A model generated the notes under the pieces. That model saw nothing but the letters and a program-made list of their open reading frames with translations, searched no databases and was not told the origin of the DNA. A program made the translations under genes and the position numbers. From positions 744,001-808,000 of the forward strand of contig CAVXXM010000003.1 in the NCBI GenBank assembly GCA_963765745.1: DNA of 64,000 nt, written 5' to 3'. The stretch is from JAHFPN01 sp963765745. Its GTDB lineage: Bacteria > Pseudomonadota > Alphaproteobacteria > Rhizobiales > Xanthobacteraceae. Numbering within the stretch: the stretch's first letter is position 1; every line of letters starts with the position of its first letter. Shown piece by piece: positions 9,620 to 18,286 of this stretch.

Positions 9620-10351
9620 CTATTGCGGTGCAGCAGGTAACCTGAATTCCGGATGCCAGCCCAGTTGGCGGCGAGCCATGGCGATGGAGACGGAGCCGTC
9701 GTCGTCGGCAATGTTGTAGACGCCGGGAATGCCGCGGGAGACGGCCAGGAAAGCGGCCTGCGCGGCGGCATCGACATGGACGTGGGTGCGGCCGGACGGC
9801 GCCGGGGCCCAGGTTCCCGGGCCATAGAGGTGGCCATAGCGCAGGACCAGGCCTTCGATACCCGGCGTTCCGGTCGTCAAGCCTTCGAGGGCAATGACCC
9901 CCTCCATTGTCTCGCGCATGGGGCCTTCGGCAGGCGCGAGCGGGTCGGATTCCCGGTGCGGCTCGGAGCCCGGGGCGTAAGCGAAGGCGATGCTTTGGGC
10001 GATGACGCGCCGTGTGTCGGCTGCGCGGGCTGCGCCGATCAAGTTGCGCGTACCCTCGATGCGGACGCGGGCGTTGCGCTTCAGCGCCTCGGCGAGCTTC
10101 ACCGGGTCGAATTGCTGCGGCAAATCCGTGAGCTGGTGGATCAAGACCTCGGGCCGGGCGTCGAATAGGGCCGCCTGCACCGCATCGGCATCGAAGGCGT
10201 CGAGCACGACCGGCTTGATCCCCGCTGCCTGCAGGCCTGCCGCCCGCTCGGCCGAGCGCGTGCTGCCGGTAACCTCGTGCCCGGCGCCGATCAGAAGCGG
10301 AACGAGGCGCCGGCCGATGGCGCCGGTGGCGCCGGCGAGGAAAATGCGCAT
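9620..10351 (-). CDS. NAD(P)-dependent epimerase/dehydratase family protein
   Basis: Extended short-chain dehydrogenase with an N-terminal Rossmann fold: GATGAIGRRL at residues 7-16 binds the cofactor. The 243 residues are short for the family (often 280-320), and the usual YxxxK pair is not obvious, so catalysis may be atypical. The region VIAQSIAFAYAPGSEPHRESDP resembles the substrate-binding half of NAD-dependent epimerases acting on sugar nucleotides or small aldehydes. It is transcribed divergently from the mpg glycosylase, with only 11-44 bp between starts. The substrate is unknown. Confidence 0.75.
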   Translation of the reverse strand: MRIFLAGATGAIGRRLVPLLIGAGHEVTGSTRSAERAAGLQAAGIKPVVLDAFDADAVQAALFDARPEVLIHQLTDLPQQFDPVKLAEALKRNARVRIEGTRNLIGAARAADTRRVIAQSIAFAYAPGSEPHRESDPLAPAEGPMRETMEGVIALEGLTTGTPGIEGLVLRYGHLYGPGTWAPAPSGRTHVHVDAAAQAAFLAVSRGIPGVYNIADDDGSVSIAMARRQLGWHPEFRLPAAPQ

Positions 10352-10395
10352 GGCGCTATGCTATGGCTCGCCTCGTTCGCGGTCGAGCCTCCCGG

Positions 10396-10977
10396 ATGCC
10401 GAAAGCCAGATTGCTGCGCCGGAAATTCTTCGATCGCAGCGTGCACGAGGTGGCGCCCGAGCTGATCGGCGCGACGCTGCTGTTCAAGGGCGTCGGTGGG
10501 ATCATCGTCGAGGTCGAGGCCTATCATCACACCGATCCGGCGGCGCATTCCTATGGCGGCCGCACCGAGCGCAACGCCGTGATGTTCGGCCCGCCGGGCC
10601 ATGCCTATGTCTACCGCTCCTATGGCGTGCACTGGTGCCTGAATTTCGTGTGCGAGCACGAAGGCTCGGCGAGCGCGGTGCTGATCCGCGCGCTGCAGCC
10701 GACCGAGGGATTGGCGGCGATGCGCCGCCGCCGCGGCGTGAAGGAAGAGCGGCTCTTGTGCTCTGGGCCGGGGCGGCTGTGCGAGGCGCTTGGTGTGACG
10801 CGTGCGCACAATGCGCTGGCGCTCGATGCGCCGCCGTTCGAGTTACGGGCGCGCAGCGGGAAAATCGAAATCGTGACCGGCCCGCGCATCGGCATCACCA
10901 AGGCGGTGAACAGCCCCTGGCGCTACGGGCTCAAAGGCTCGCGGTTCCTGAGCAAGCCGTTCACGCGTAGGAAATAA
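10396..10977 (+). CDS. mpg: 3-methyladenine DNA glycosylase, AAG/MPG type
   Basis: Removes alkylated purines from DNA. The protein (about 193 residues from MPKARLLRRKFF) carries the conserved core: IVEVEAYHHTDPAAHSYGG with the catalytic Glu, RNAVMFGPPGHAYVYRSYG and GPGRLCEALGV, plus the C-terminal GPRIGITKA. ATG 10363 would add 11 residues and nearly touch the divergent epimerase start at 10351, so I prefer 10396. The 3' end overlaps the convergent beta-propeller gene by 17 bp. Confidence 0.9.
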   Translation: MPKARLLRRKFFDRSVHEVAPELIGATLLFKGVGGIIVEVEAYHHTDPAAHSYGGRTERNAVMFGPPGHAYVYRSYGVHWCLNFVCEHEGSASAVLIRALQPTEGLAAMRRRRGVKEERLLCSGPGRLCEALGVTRAHNALALDAPPFELRARSGKIEIVTGPRIGITKAVNSPWRYGLKGSRFLSKPFTRRK

Positions 10978-11911
10978 TGAACTCGCAACCCTTGTCGGTG
11001 CCGAATTCGCGCGTGATGCGGCCGGTGGCGAGCTCGAATTCCAGCACGGTCGCGTCGTCGTGGCAGCACAGAAAGGCGTGCTTGCCGTCGGCGGCGAAGC
11101 CGAAGCCCATGGGCGACTTCTTGGTCTTGAACGAGCCGATCTGTTTCAAGCTCTCGGCCTCGAAAATCGCGGCGTGAGCCTCGAAGTTTTGTGAGACCAC
11201 GACGTACTTCCCGTCGGGCGAAACACGCACGCGCTTGAGCTGGTTCTTGCCCGCCCCGCCCTCGATAATGAGCGTGCGCCGCAGCGCCAGGTTCTGCGTG
11301 TCGAACACATGAAGCTCGTTGCGCTCATGGGCGCAGACATAAAGCTCGGTGCCTTCGGGTGAAACGGCGATCCCTTCGGCGCGGCCGGGGATCTCGATCT
11401 TGCCGATCGGCATCAACCGGTCGGCGTCGATCACGGCCACGAAATGGTCGGCCTTGAACGAGGCGAATAGTTTGCGCGCGGTCTGGCTGAACGCGAGCCA
11501 ATGGGGGCTGCCGTCGAGCTCGACGCGCTTGACGCGATCGGTGTCGGGGTCGATGGCGAACAGCAGATTTCCAAGCTCGCCGGTGGCCCAGATGGTGGCG
11601 CCGCACAGGGTGATGCCGTGCGGCGCCAGGCTCGCGCCGACATCGATGGTGCGCTCCAGGGTCTTCGACGCTAGATCGATGATGGCGATGCGCCGGTCCG
11701 GGCTTTTTGTCTCGCCGAAGCGTCCGCCGCCATAGATCGAGCCATAGACCTTGGTGCCGTCAACCGAGAGCACGAGCTCATGGGTCGAGGCCGGCATGTC
11801 GATCTCGCCGGTCTTCGTCAGCGTCGCCGCGTCGAAGAACTGCACCTTGCTCGCGTTCTTCGCGGTGAGGACCAGGTTCGGGCCGCCGGGCCGGTTGTTG
11901 GGATCGATCAC
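10961..11911 (-). CDS. YncE-like beta-propeller protein
   Basis: A repeat protein of about 316 residues built from 40-45 residue blades such as TGEIDMPASTHELVLSVDGT, PIGKIEIPGRAEGIAVSPEG and NQLKRVRVSPDGKYVVVSQ, typical of seven-bladed YVTN/YncE propellers. No signal peptide is visible, so it is probably cytoplasmic or needs another start. The open frame runs upstream to ATG 11950, but that segment is the palindromic repeat at 11919-12013; I therefore place the start at GTG 11911. Function unknown. It overlaps the convergent mpg gene by 17 bp. Confidence 0.75.
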   Translation of the reverse strand: MIDPNNRPGGPNLVLTAKNASKVQFFDAATLTKTGEIDMPASTHELVLSVDGTKVYGSIYGGGRFGETKSPDRRIAIIDLASKTLERTIDVGASLAPHGITLCGATIWATGELGNLLFAIDPDTDRVKRVELDGSPHWLAFSQTARKLFASFKADHFVAVIDADRLMPIGKIEIPGRAEGIAVSPEGTELYVCAHERNELHVFDTQNLALRRTLIIEGGAGKNQLKRVRVSPDGKYVVVSQNFEAHAAIFEAESLKQIGSFKTKKSPMGFGFAADGKHAFLCCHDDATVLEFELATGRITREFGTDKGCEFIISYA

Positions 11912-11918
11912 GCCATTC

Positions 11919-12013
11919 CCCTCATTGCCGGGCTTGACCCGGCAATCCATCTTGCCGTGACAAAGGTTGAGGAGTTCGACTGGATGCGCGGGTCACGCCC
12001 GCGCATGAGGGAT
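11919..12013. repeat. Two-hairpin palindromic intergenic element, copy 1
   Basis: Hairpin I at 11924-11946 has arms ATTGCCGGG / CCCGGCAAT around loop CTTGA. Hairpin II at 11984-12006 has arms ATGCGCGGG / CCCGCGCAT around loop TCACG. They are 37 bases apart and flanked by CCCCTCAT ... ATGAGG inverted ends. The same layout recurs at 49771-49859. It lies between the beta-propeller gene and valS. Confidence 0.75.
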
Positions 12014-12030
12014 AAGGGATTTTACGGAGG

Positions 12031-14868
12031 TTACGCCGCGCCCTTCAGCCGCTCCAGCGCCTCGCGCACCTTGGCGGCGCGGCCTTGCGCTTCCTCGCGC
12101 TTCTCGCGCTGCTCGTCGACCACTTCCTCGGGCGCGCGGGCCATGAAATCGGCGTTGCCGAGCTTCTTGTCGATATGGGCGATGTCAACGGCGATCTTGC
12201 CGAGTTCCTTTTCGAGCCGGGCCTTCTCCGCGGCGAGATCGACGAGGCCCGCGAGCGGCAGTGCGGCCACCTCGCCGCGCACCAGCAACTGCACGGCGCC
12301 CTTGGGCGGGCTATCGGCGAATGAGATCTCGGACAGGCGCGCGAGACGCATCAGGGCATCGTTCCAGCGCCCTGCCCGTTCGCGCGTTGCCTTCGACGCG
12401 ACCAGCACGAGCGACACCTGCGCGCCGGCGGGCACGTTCATCTCGGAACGGATCGAGCGGATGGCGCGTAACGAGATCGACGAGCCAGCCGAGTTCGGCC
12501 TCGGCGTCTTTATCTTCCAGCCCGTCGAGCTTCGGCCAGCTCGCCAGCACCAGCATGGTCTCGCGCTTCGGCCCCGCCTCGCCGGTCACGCGCCAAAGTT
12601 CTTCGGTGAGGAACGGCATGAACGGGTGCAGCAGCTTCAAGATTTCGTCGAGCACGAAGGAAGCGGTGGCCCGCGTCTCGTCCTTGGCCGGGCCGTCGGC
12701 GCCGGTGAGCACGGGCTTGGCCAGCTCGATGTACCAGTCGCAATAGATGCTCCAGACGAAGCGATAGGCCGCGCCCGCGGCCTCGTTGAACCGGTAGGCT
12801 TCGATCGCGGCCGTCACCTCGCCCGCGGCCTTGGCGGCCTCGCCGAGAATCCAGCGGTTGAGCGTCTCGCGCGCTTGCTTCGGATCGAAGCCTGCGACGC
12901 GCTGGCAGCCGTTCACCTCGCCGAAGCGGGCGGCGTTCCACAGCTTGGTCGCGAAATTGCGGTAGCCCTCGACGCGGTTGGCGGAGAGCTTGATGTCGCG
13001 GCCCTGGGCGGCCATGGCGGCGAGCGTGAAGCGCAGCGCGTCGGCGCCGTAATCGTCGATGATCGAGAGCGGATCGATCACGTTGCCCTTCGATTTCGAC
13101 ATTTTGGCGCCGCGCTCGTCGCGCACCAGGGCGTGGATATAGACGTGGCGGAACGGCACTTCTTTCATCAAGTGCAGGCCCATCATCATCATGCGCGCGA
13201 CCCAGAAGAAGATGATGTCGAAGCCGGTGACCAGCACCTGCGTCGGGTAGTAGCGCTTCAATTCGGGCGTCGCGTCGGGCCAGCCGAGCGTCGAGAACGG
13301 CCACAGCGCGGAGGAGAACCAGGTGTCGAGGACGTCTTCGTCGCGCCAAAGAGGAATAGATTTCATGCTGCCAGTTTGGCTCAGGCCATTCTCTGCAGCT
13401 GCCTTTTCGTTCTTTTCTACGTGTCTGGGCAGGCCATAGAATTTGCTCGTGGCTGCCAAAGCTTCTTCTCACTTCCAGCTACAATGGTCTCCGATCGACG
13501 AAGTTGAATTCACCATCATCGTACTCGTTGGTCCATACCAAGCAGGAATTTGGTGGCCCCACCAGAGCTGACGCGAGATGCACCAGGGCTCGATTTTTTC
13601 GAGCCAGTCGAAATAGGTCTTCTCCCAGTTCTTCGGAACGAACTTGGTGCGGCCGTCCTTCACTGCAGCGAGCGCATCGACCGCGAGCTGTCTTCGCGTT
13701 CACGTACCATTGGTCGGTGAGGAATGGCTCCAGCACCGACGCCAGAGCGATCGCCGTGCGGGACCGTGTGAGTATGCGGTTCGATCTTCTCGACCAAGAC
13801 CGCGCACTTCGAGCAGTTCAACGATGTCGCTTGCGCGCACTGAATCGATCCTCGCCGTTCAAGTCGCGTAGCATCGTTTCGTCGAGCTCTGAACGACTAT
13901 TGGTCGCGCCCATGAGTCAGAAAATCAAAATTCGTAGCTTAGAGAAGACGCGCTTCCGGCTTCGAAGATGTTGACCGGTTGATATCTCTAGTCGGCAGCT
14001 TGTGCCTTTGCCAGACCTCGAAGTCATTGAAGTCGTGCGCCGGCGTGATCTTGACCGCGCCGGAGCCTTTCTCCGGGTCGGCATATTCGTCGGCGATGAT
14101 CGGGATGCGGCGGCCGACCAGCGGCAGGATCGCGTGCTTGCCGATGAATTGCTTCCAGCGCTCGCTGTCGGGATGCACGGCCACCGCCACGTCGCCGAGC
14201 ATGGTCTCGGGCCGCGTGGTGGCGACGACGATGAACTGGTCCGTCCCTTCGATCGGATATTTCAGGTGCCAAAGGTGGCCCTTGGTCTCGACCTGCTGCA
14301 CTTCGAGGTCGGAGATCGCCGTCAGCAGCTTCGGGTCCCAATTGACCAGCCGCTTGTCCTTGTAGATCAGCCCTTCCTTGTAGAGATCGACGAAAACCTT
14401 GAGCACCGCGCGCGATAGGCCTTCGTCCATGGTGAAGCGCTCGCGCCGCCAGTCGCAGGAGGCGCCGAGCTTCTTCAATTGGCGGATGATGGTGCCGCCG
14501 GATTCCTCTTTCCATTTCCAGACGCGTTTGACGAATTCCTCGCGGCCGAGCTGGCGGCGATGCTCCTGCCGCTCCATCAATTGCCGCTCGACCACCATCT
14601 GGGTGGCGATGCCGGCGTGGTCGGTGCCGACCTGCCACAGCACGTCCTTGCCGCGCATGCGCTCGAAGCGGCAGAGAATGTCCTGCAGCGTATTGTTGAG
14701 CGCGTGGCCCATGTGCAGCGAGCCGGTCACGTTCGGCGGCGGGATCACGATGCAATAGGGCTCGGCCTTGGCCCGCTCCGGCCGGCCGGAATCGAACGCA
14801 TGCGCCGCTTCCCAGGCGCGATAGATGCGGTCCTCGACCTCGTTCGGCTGATAGGCTTTTTCGATCAT
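12031..14868 (-). CDS. valS: Valyl-tRNA synthetase, full length but with many frameshifts
   Basis: Charges tRNA-Val. The N-terminal part (from ATG 14868) is clean and shows PPPNVTGSLHMGHALNNT (HIGH motif) and the editing domain start (TTRPETMLGDVAVAVHP) to about 13980. From about 13975 to 13380 the frame changes many times, yet fragments such as FLTDQWYVNAK, KNWEKTYFDWLEKIEPW and SRQLWWGHQIPAWYG are unmistakable ValS. The core resumes with DEDVLDTWFSSALWP and AKMSKSKGNVIDP, shifts once more near 12470, and ends in the coiled-coil arm to 12031. The total span of about 946 codons is normal, so I infer poor consensus rather than gene decay. Confidence 0.88.
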
Positions 14869-14938
14869 GACGGTTCCGGCGCGGGCGCGCCGGCTATCAA
14901 GCGGAGCATTCCGGGAGTGTCAACGCGGCCGCGGGCCG

Positions 14939-15559
14939 CTAGCGCCCGCCGCGCGATACCCGCTCGATCTCGGTGCGCACCATGCGCTCCACCAGGCCCG
15001 GCAGGTTGTCGTCGAGCCAGTGCTTGAGCATGGGCCGCAGCATCTCCCGCACCAGATCATCGACCGTGCGGGCGTTCTGGGCAAAGAACGTGTGTGCGAG
15101 CGAGTCGAAAGCCGCGGATACCGCCGCGCTGGTCTCTTGCGAAATGATCGTATCGACGGCAGTCCGGTCGGGCGCGGGCGCATGGATCTGCGCGGATGGA
15201 GCGGGAGGCTCCGGCGCGGCGCGCGCGGGCTCGTCGTGGTCGCGGAACACCACGTCGGCGGCGTCGAGAAAGCGCCCGCCGCTGGGCGCGGCGATTTCAA
15301 CCGTCTCGGTCAGTTCAAGGACGGCCGGCTCGTGCGCGGCAGGCGGCGCATCCTCATGCGAGAGCAGCGTGTCGACCGTATCCTGGCTTATGGGGTCCTC
15401 GGCGCTTGCCGGCGGCTCGGTCTTGACCTCGCGCAACGGTACGTGCGCCGGCTTCGGCGTCGCTTCCGCCACCGCGTTCTCGTCGGAGATGATTCGGCGG
15501 ATGGAGGCCAGAATCTCCTCCATCGACGGGTCCTGAAGCTTGGCGCTGGATTGGGCCAA
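14939..15559 (-). CDS. popZ: PopZ-type polar organising protein (DUF2497)
   Basis: A 206-residue protein with the two PopZ signatures: an N-terminal helix PSMEEILASIRRIISDE at about residues 12-28 and a C-terminal oligomerisation region MLRPMLKHWLDDNLPGLVER. Between them lies a long acidic, Pro/Ala-rich disordered spacer (about 30-135). In Caulobacter, PopZ anchors the ParB-parS centromere at the pole. The gene sits 70 bp upstream of valS, a common alphaproteobacterial arrangement. The start is TTG 15559, supported by GGGAGAGG just upstream; no ATG or GTG offers the conserved MAQSS start. Confidence 0.88.
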   Translation of the reverse strand: MAQSSAKLQDPSMEEILASIRRIISDENAVAEATPKPAHVPLREVKTEPPASAEDPISQDTVDTLLSHEDAPPAAHEPAVLELTETVEIAAPSGGRFLDAADVVFRDHDEPARAAPEPPAPSAQIHAPAPDRTAVDTIISQETSAAVSAAFDSLAHTFFAQNARTVDDLVREMLRPMLKHWLDDNLPGLVERMVRTEIERVSRGGR

Positions 15560-15686
15560 AGGCCTCTCCCATTCATAAGCGACGAATCACTCAACACATA
15601 CGCACTAGCTATTACATCTGCCCCCAGTACCGCCAATGCACCCGGCGGCCGGAGGGCTTACACAACGCAACAAACTCCACGCAAAC

Positions 15687-17078
15687 TCAACGTCCGTCCG
15701 GGGTCCGCACGCCCTGCCAGGCGTCGCGCACCTGATTGTAGTGAGTCGCAGGGTTGTAGACGGCGACCTGCAGCTTCAGCTCCGCGGCGCTCAACTTGCC
15801 GACCGCCGCCAGCAGCGAATAGGAAGCAACTACCCGGTCCCGCTCGGCGGAGACGAGGGTCACTCGCGCATTGACCGCTTCCGACTGCGCATTGAGCACG
15901 TCGAGCGTGGTGCGCTGGCCGACGCGGGCCTCTTCACGGACACCATTCAAGGCGATCTCGGTGGCCCGTACCTGGGCCCGGCCCGCCTCCACCTGGAAGC
16001 GCGAAGCCTGCAGCAGGCCGAAGGATTGGATCACGGCGGCGCGCACCTGATCGCGCGCCACATCGACCTCGATGCGGCGTTGCCCGAGCGTCTCCTTGCT
16101 CTCGCGGATGCGCGAGAATTCCGCGCCGCCCTGATAGATCGGCACGGTGAGGCGGCCGACGACGGAAGCCGTGATTGCGTTATCGATCCCCGAGCCGAGA
16201 TCGTGACGTTTCTGCAGCGAGCCTTCGAGCGCCAGGGTCGGGAGCAGAGTGCCCTCGGCGACCTTCACCTGCAGGGATGCGATGTCGACGCCGAAGCGGG
16301 CGGCGCCGATTGCGGGATGCGCATTGAAGGAGGCAATGAGCGCCGCGTCGATCGAAGTCGGCACCAGGTGCTCGACCGGCTGGCCCGGCGCTAGCCGGGC
16401 CGGTATCTCGCCGATGACGCGCTGGTAGACGGCGCGCGACGCGTTGAGGTTCGCCTGCGCCACGCTGAAGGTCGATTCCGCTCCTGCCAGCCGCGACTCG
16501 GCCTGGGCCACGTCGGTGCGGGTCACCTCGCCCACGTTGAAGCGGTCGCGGGTGGCGCGCAGCAGCTCGCGCACGGCCTCGATGTTCTGCTTCTGCAGCT
16601 CGAGAATGGCGCTGTCGCGCAGCACGTTCATGTAGGCGGTGACGCCGTCCAAGAGCACGTTCTGTTCGGTATTACGGAGCGTCTCGCGCGCGGCCAAAAC
16701 CTGGGACTCGGCGGAACGGGTAAGGTTCCCGGTCTGGAATCCGTTGTACAGCGTCTGCCGCGTGGTGATGCCGTAGCCGCGCGGGTTCAGGTGGCTCTCG
16801 GTGACAGTCCCGCTGGAAAACGTCGAGCGGCTCCACGCGTCGCCGACATCGGCATTGCCGAAGACTTGCGGCCGGTAGCCGGAAAGCGCCTGGGGCACCT
16901 TCTCGTCGGTGGCGCGGTTGGCGGCGCGCTGGGCGTTGAGGGTGGGGTTATTATGATAAGCGTGCGCGAGCGCGCCTTCGATCGTCTCGCTGGCCCGGCT
17001 CGCGCCGCCCCATAGCAGCACAAACGCCGCTACCGATGCCGCGCCGAGAACCGGCCGACTGAGAGCCCAACGCCGCAT
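15687..17078 (-). CDS. tolC: TolC-family outer membrane efflux/secretion channel
   Basis: Trimeric outer-membrane channel used by type I secretion and multidrug efflux. The 463-residue protein has a signal peptide (about 1-29, ending SRAS) and two OEP repeats with alternating beta and long helical segments: LRNTEQNVLLDGVTAYMNVLRD and DVAQAESRLAGAESTFSVAQ in the first, REEARVGQRTTLDVLNAQSE with VLNAQ in the second. No frameshift. No adaptor or ABC/RND pump lies beside it, as is usual for a general-purpose TolC. pcm lies 155 bp upstream on the same strand. The intergenic stretch 15560-15686 before popZ shows nothing identifiable. Confidence 0.92.
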   Translation of the reverse strand: MRRWALSRPVLGAASVAAFVLLWGGASRASETIEGALAHAYHNNPTLNAQRAANRATDEKVPQALSGYRPQVFGNADVGDAWSRSTFSSGTVTESHLNPRGYGITTRQTLYNGFQTGNLTRSAESQVLAARETLRNTEQNVLLDGVTAYMNVLRDSAILELQKQNIEAVRELLRATRDRFNVGEVTRTDVAQAESRLAGAESTFSVAQANLNASRAVYQRVIGEIPARLAPGQPVEHLVPTSIDAALIASFNAHPAIGAARFGVDIASLQVKVAEGTLLPTLALEGSLQKRHDLGSGIDNAITASVVGRLTVPIYQGGAEFSRIRESKETLGQRRIEVDVARDQVRAAVIQSFGLLQASRFQVEAGRAQVRATEIALNGVREEARVGQRTTLDVLNAQSEAVNARVTLVSAERDRVVASYSLLAAVGKLSAAELKLQVAVYNPATHYNQVRDAWQGVRTPDGR

Positions 17079-17233
17079 ACAGCCTCACTCCACCCACGGG
17101 TTTGCTCCCGCGGTGAATCCCGCCACTTGATTGGGCAAAGCATAGAGGGCGCGAGTGGCGCGGCAAACCGGGAAGCGGAAAGCATCCACGGTTTCTTCTA
17201 GGCGCGGCTTCCGTGCCACAGGCCCCAGGCGCG

Positions 17234-17905
17234 TCAGAACACGAAGGTTTTTGGCGCTGCAAAACCCGGCAAAGGCGGTACGGCGGCGTCGAAAACGGGT
17301 CGCGAGGCAACACTGCCCGCCACGCGAGTATAGATTGTGGCGCGTGACGAATTGCCGTTGCGCGTCACAGCACCGATCCGCCCGCCCTCCGCCAGCTGGC
17401 TCAATAACGCCTCGGGCACGATCTCGATCGAGCCGTTCACAAGGATTGCGTCATAGGGCGCCTCGGCCCGCCAGCCGGCGTTGAGCGGGCCGGTCGCGAC
17501 CCGGACGTTCACGGCATCGAGGTCCGCCAGCAGCTTGGCGGCCGTAGCGGCGAGTCCCGCATCCTCCTCCAGCGCAACGACCTTGCCGGCAAGCCGGCCC
17601 AGGAGCGCCGCCGAATAGCCCGTGGCGGTGCCCACATCGAGCACCCTGTCCTCGGCGTCGATGGCGAGCGCCTGGACGAGCTTGGCCAGAACCATGGGCT
17701 CCACAAGGTACCGCCCCGGCTTTCCGGCCGTGCTAGCGCCGAGCGGAAGATCGTCGTCGATATAGGCAAGACCGCGCCGATCCTCGGGCGCGAAGCGCTC
17801 GCGCGGCAGCTCGAGCATCGCGGCAAGGATGCGCGGGTCCGTTACGTCGTTGGCGCGGATCTGGCTGTCCACCATGGACTGGCGCAGCCGTGCGAAATCG
17901 ATCAT
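17234..17905 (-). CDS. pcm: Protein-L-isoaspartate O-methyltransferase family protein
   Basis: SAM-dependent methyltransferase that repairs isoaspartyl residues, or a relative of it. The 223-residue protein shows the family core: RERFAPEDRRGLAYIDDDLPL, VEPMVLAKLVQAL, the SAM motif VLDVGTATGYSAALLG near residue 84 and VALEEDAGLA. The usual Pcm active-site Thr/Ser segment GQT.SQP is replaced by a divergent GRYLVEP, so true repair activity is uncertain. ATG 17905 is chosen because GGAGG lies 7 bases upstream; the frame is open to 17938. The location next to tolC is common in Hyphomicrobiales. Confidence 0.85.
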   Translation of the reverse strand: MIDFARLRQSMVDSQIRANDVTDPRILAAMLELPRERFAPEDRRGLAYIDDDLPLGASTAGKPGRYLVEPMVLAKLVQALAIDAEDRVLDVGTATGYSAALLGRLAGKVVALEEDAGLAATAAKLLADLDAVNVRVATGPLNAGWRAEAPYDAILVNGSIEIVPEALLSQLAEGGRIGAVTRNGNSSRATIYTRVAGSVASRPVFDAAVPPLPGFAAPKTFVF

Positions 17906-18013
17906 CGAGAGCCTCCGCGTCGGCGCCAAATTCACCAATTGGGCACAGAAGGCAAGCGGGCCGGCTGCGCGTTATTGTTGCTGCCCCAATTCCGCGCTAT
18001 CCCAGCGCCCGAA

Positions 18014-18087
18014 GGCCACGTGGCGGAGTGGTTACGCAGCGGACTGCAAATCCGCGTACCCCGGTTCAATTCCGGGCGTGGCCTCCA
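18014..18087 (+). tRNA. tRNA-Cys (GCA)
   Basis: Cloverleaf: acceptor GGCCACG / CGTGGCC, anticodon arm GCGGA-CTGCAAA-TCCGC with GCA at 18046-18048, T arm CCCGG-TTCAATT-CCGGG, discriminator T and an encoded CCA at 18085-18087. Confidence 0.97.
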
Positions 18088-18133
18088 CTTCCTAAGGGAT
18101 CGCCCGGGCCCGTTCGCGCCGGGTTTCGGCGCC

Positions 18134-18162
18134 TTGGCAATGTGGAACGCCGGGGGCTATAT
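18134..18162 (+). promoter_or_regulatory. Promoter of tRNA-Asn
   Basis: TTGGCA (18134-18139), 17-base spacer, CTATAT (18157-18162); the start site would fall near 18169, 17 bases before the mature tRNA. It separates tRNA-Asn from tRNA-Cys as its own transcription unit. Confidence 0.5.
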
Positions 18163-18185
18163 GGCGCGGCCTGGTCCAATCTTAT

Positions 18186-18260
18186 TCCCCGGTAGCTCAA
18201 TGGTAGAGCACCCGGCTGTTAACCGGGTTGTTGTAGGTTCGAGTCCTACCCGGGGAGCCA
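18186..18260 (+). tRNA. tRNA-Asn (GTT)
   Basis: Acceptor TCCCCGG / CCGGGGA, anticodon arm CCCGG-CTGTTAA-CCGGG with GTT at 18218-18220, T arm GTAGG-TTCGAGT-CCTAC, discriminator G, encoded CCA at 18258-18260. Confidence 0.97.
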
Positions 18261-18286
18261 GCTGCCCGTCTTCGGCTGCGGAGCGA

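Noticed and set aside
11909..11950. ATG 11950 as the start of the beta-propeller gene
   Set aside because: The extra residues (MDCRVKPGNEG) are translated from the palindromic repeat; GTG 11911 just after it is more plausible.
11780..13507. A 575-codon plus-strand open frame across the beta-propeller and valS genes
   Set aside because: No recognisable domain, low-complexity composition, and antisense to two real genes.
13370..13985. Insertion sequence or foreign gene interrupting valS
   Set aside because: I found no transposase-like reading frame, terminal inverted repeats or target duplication, and ValS fragments run through the patch in the right order.
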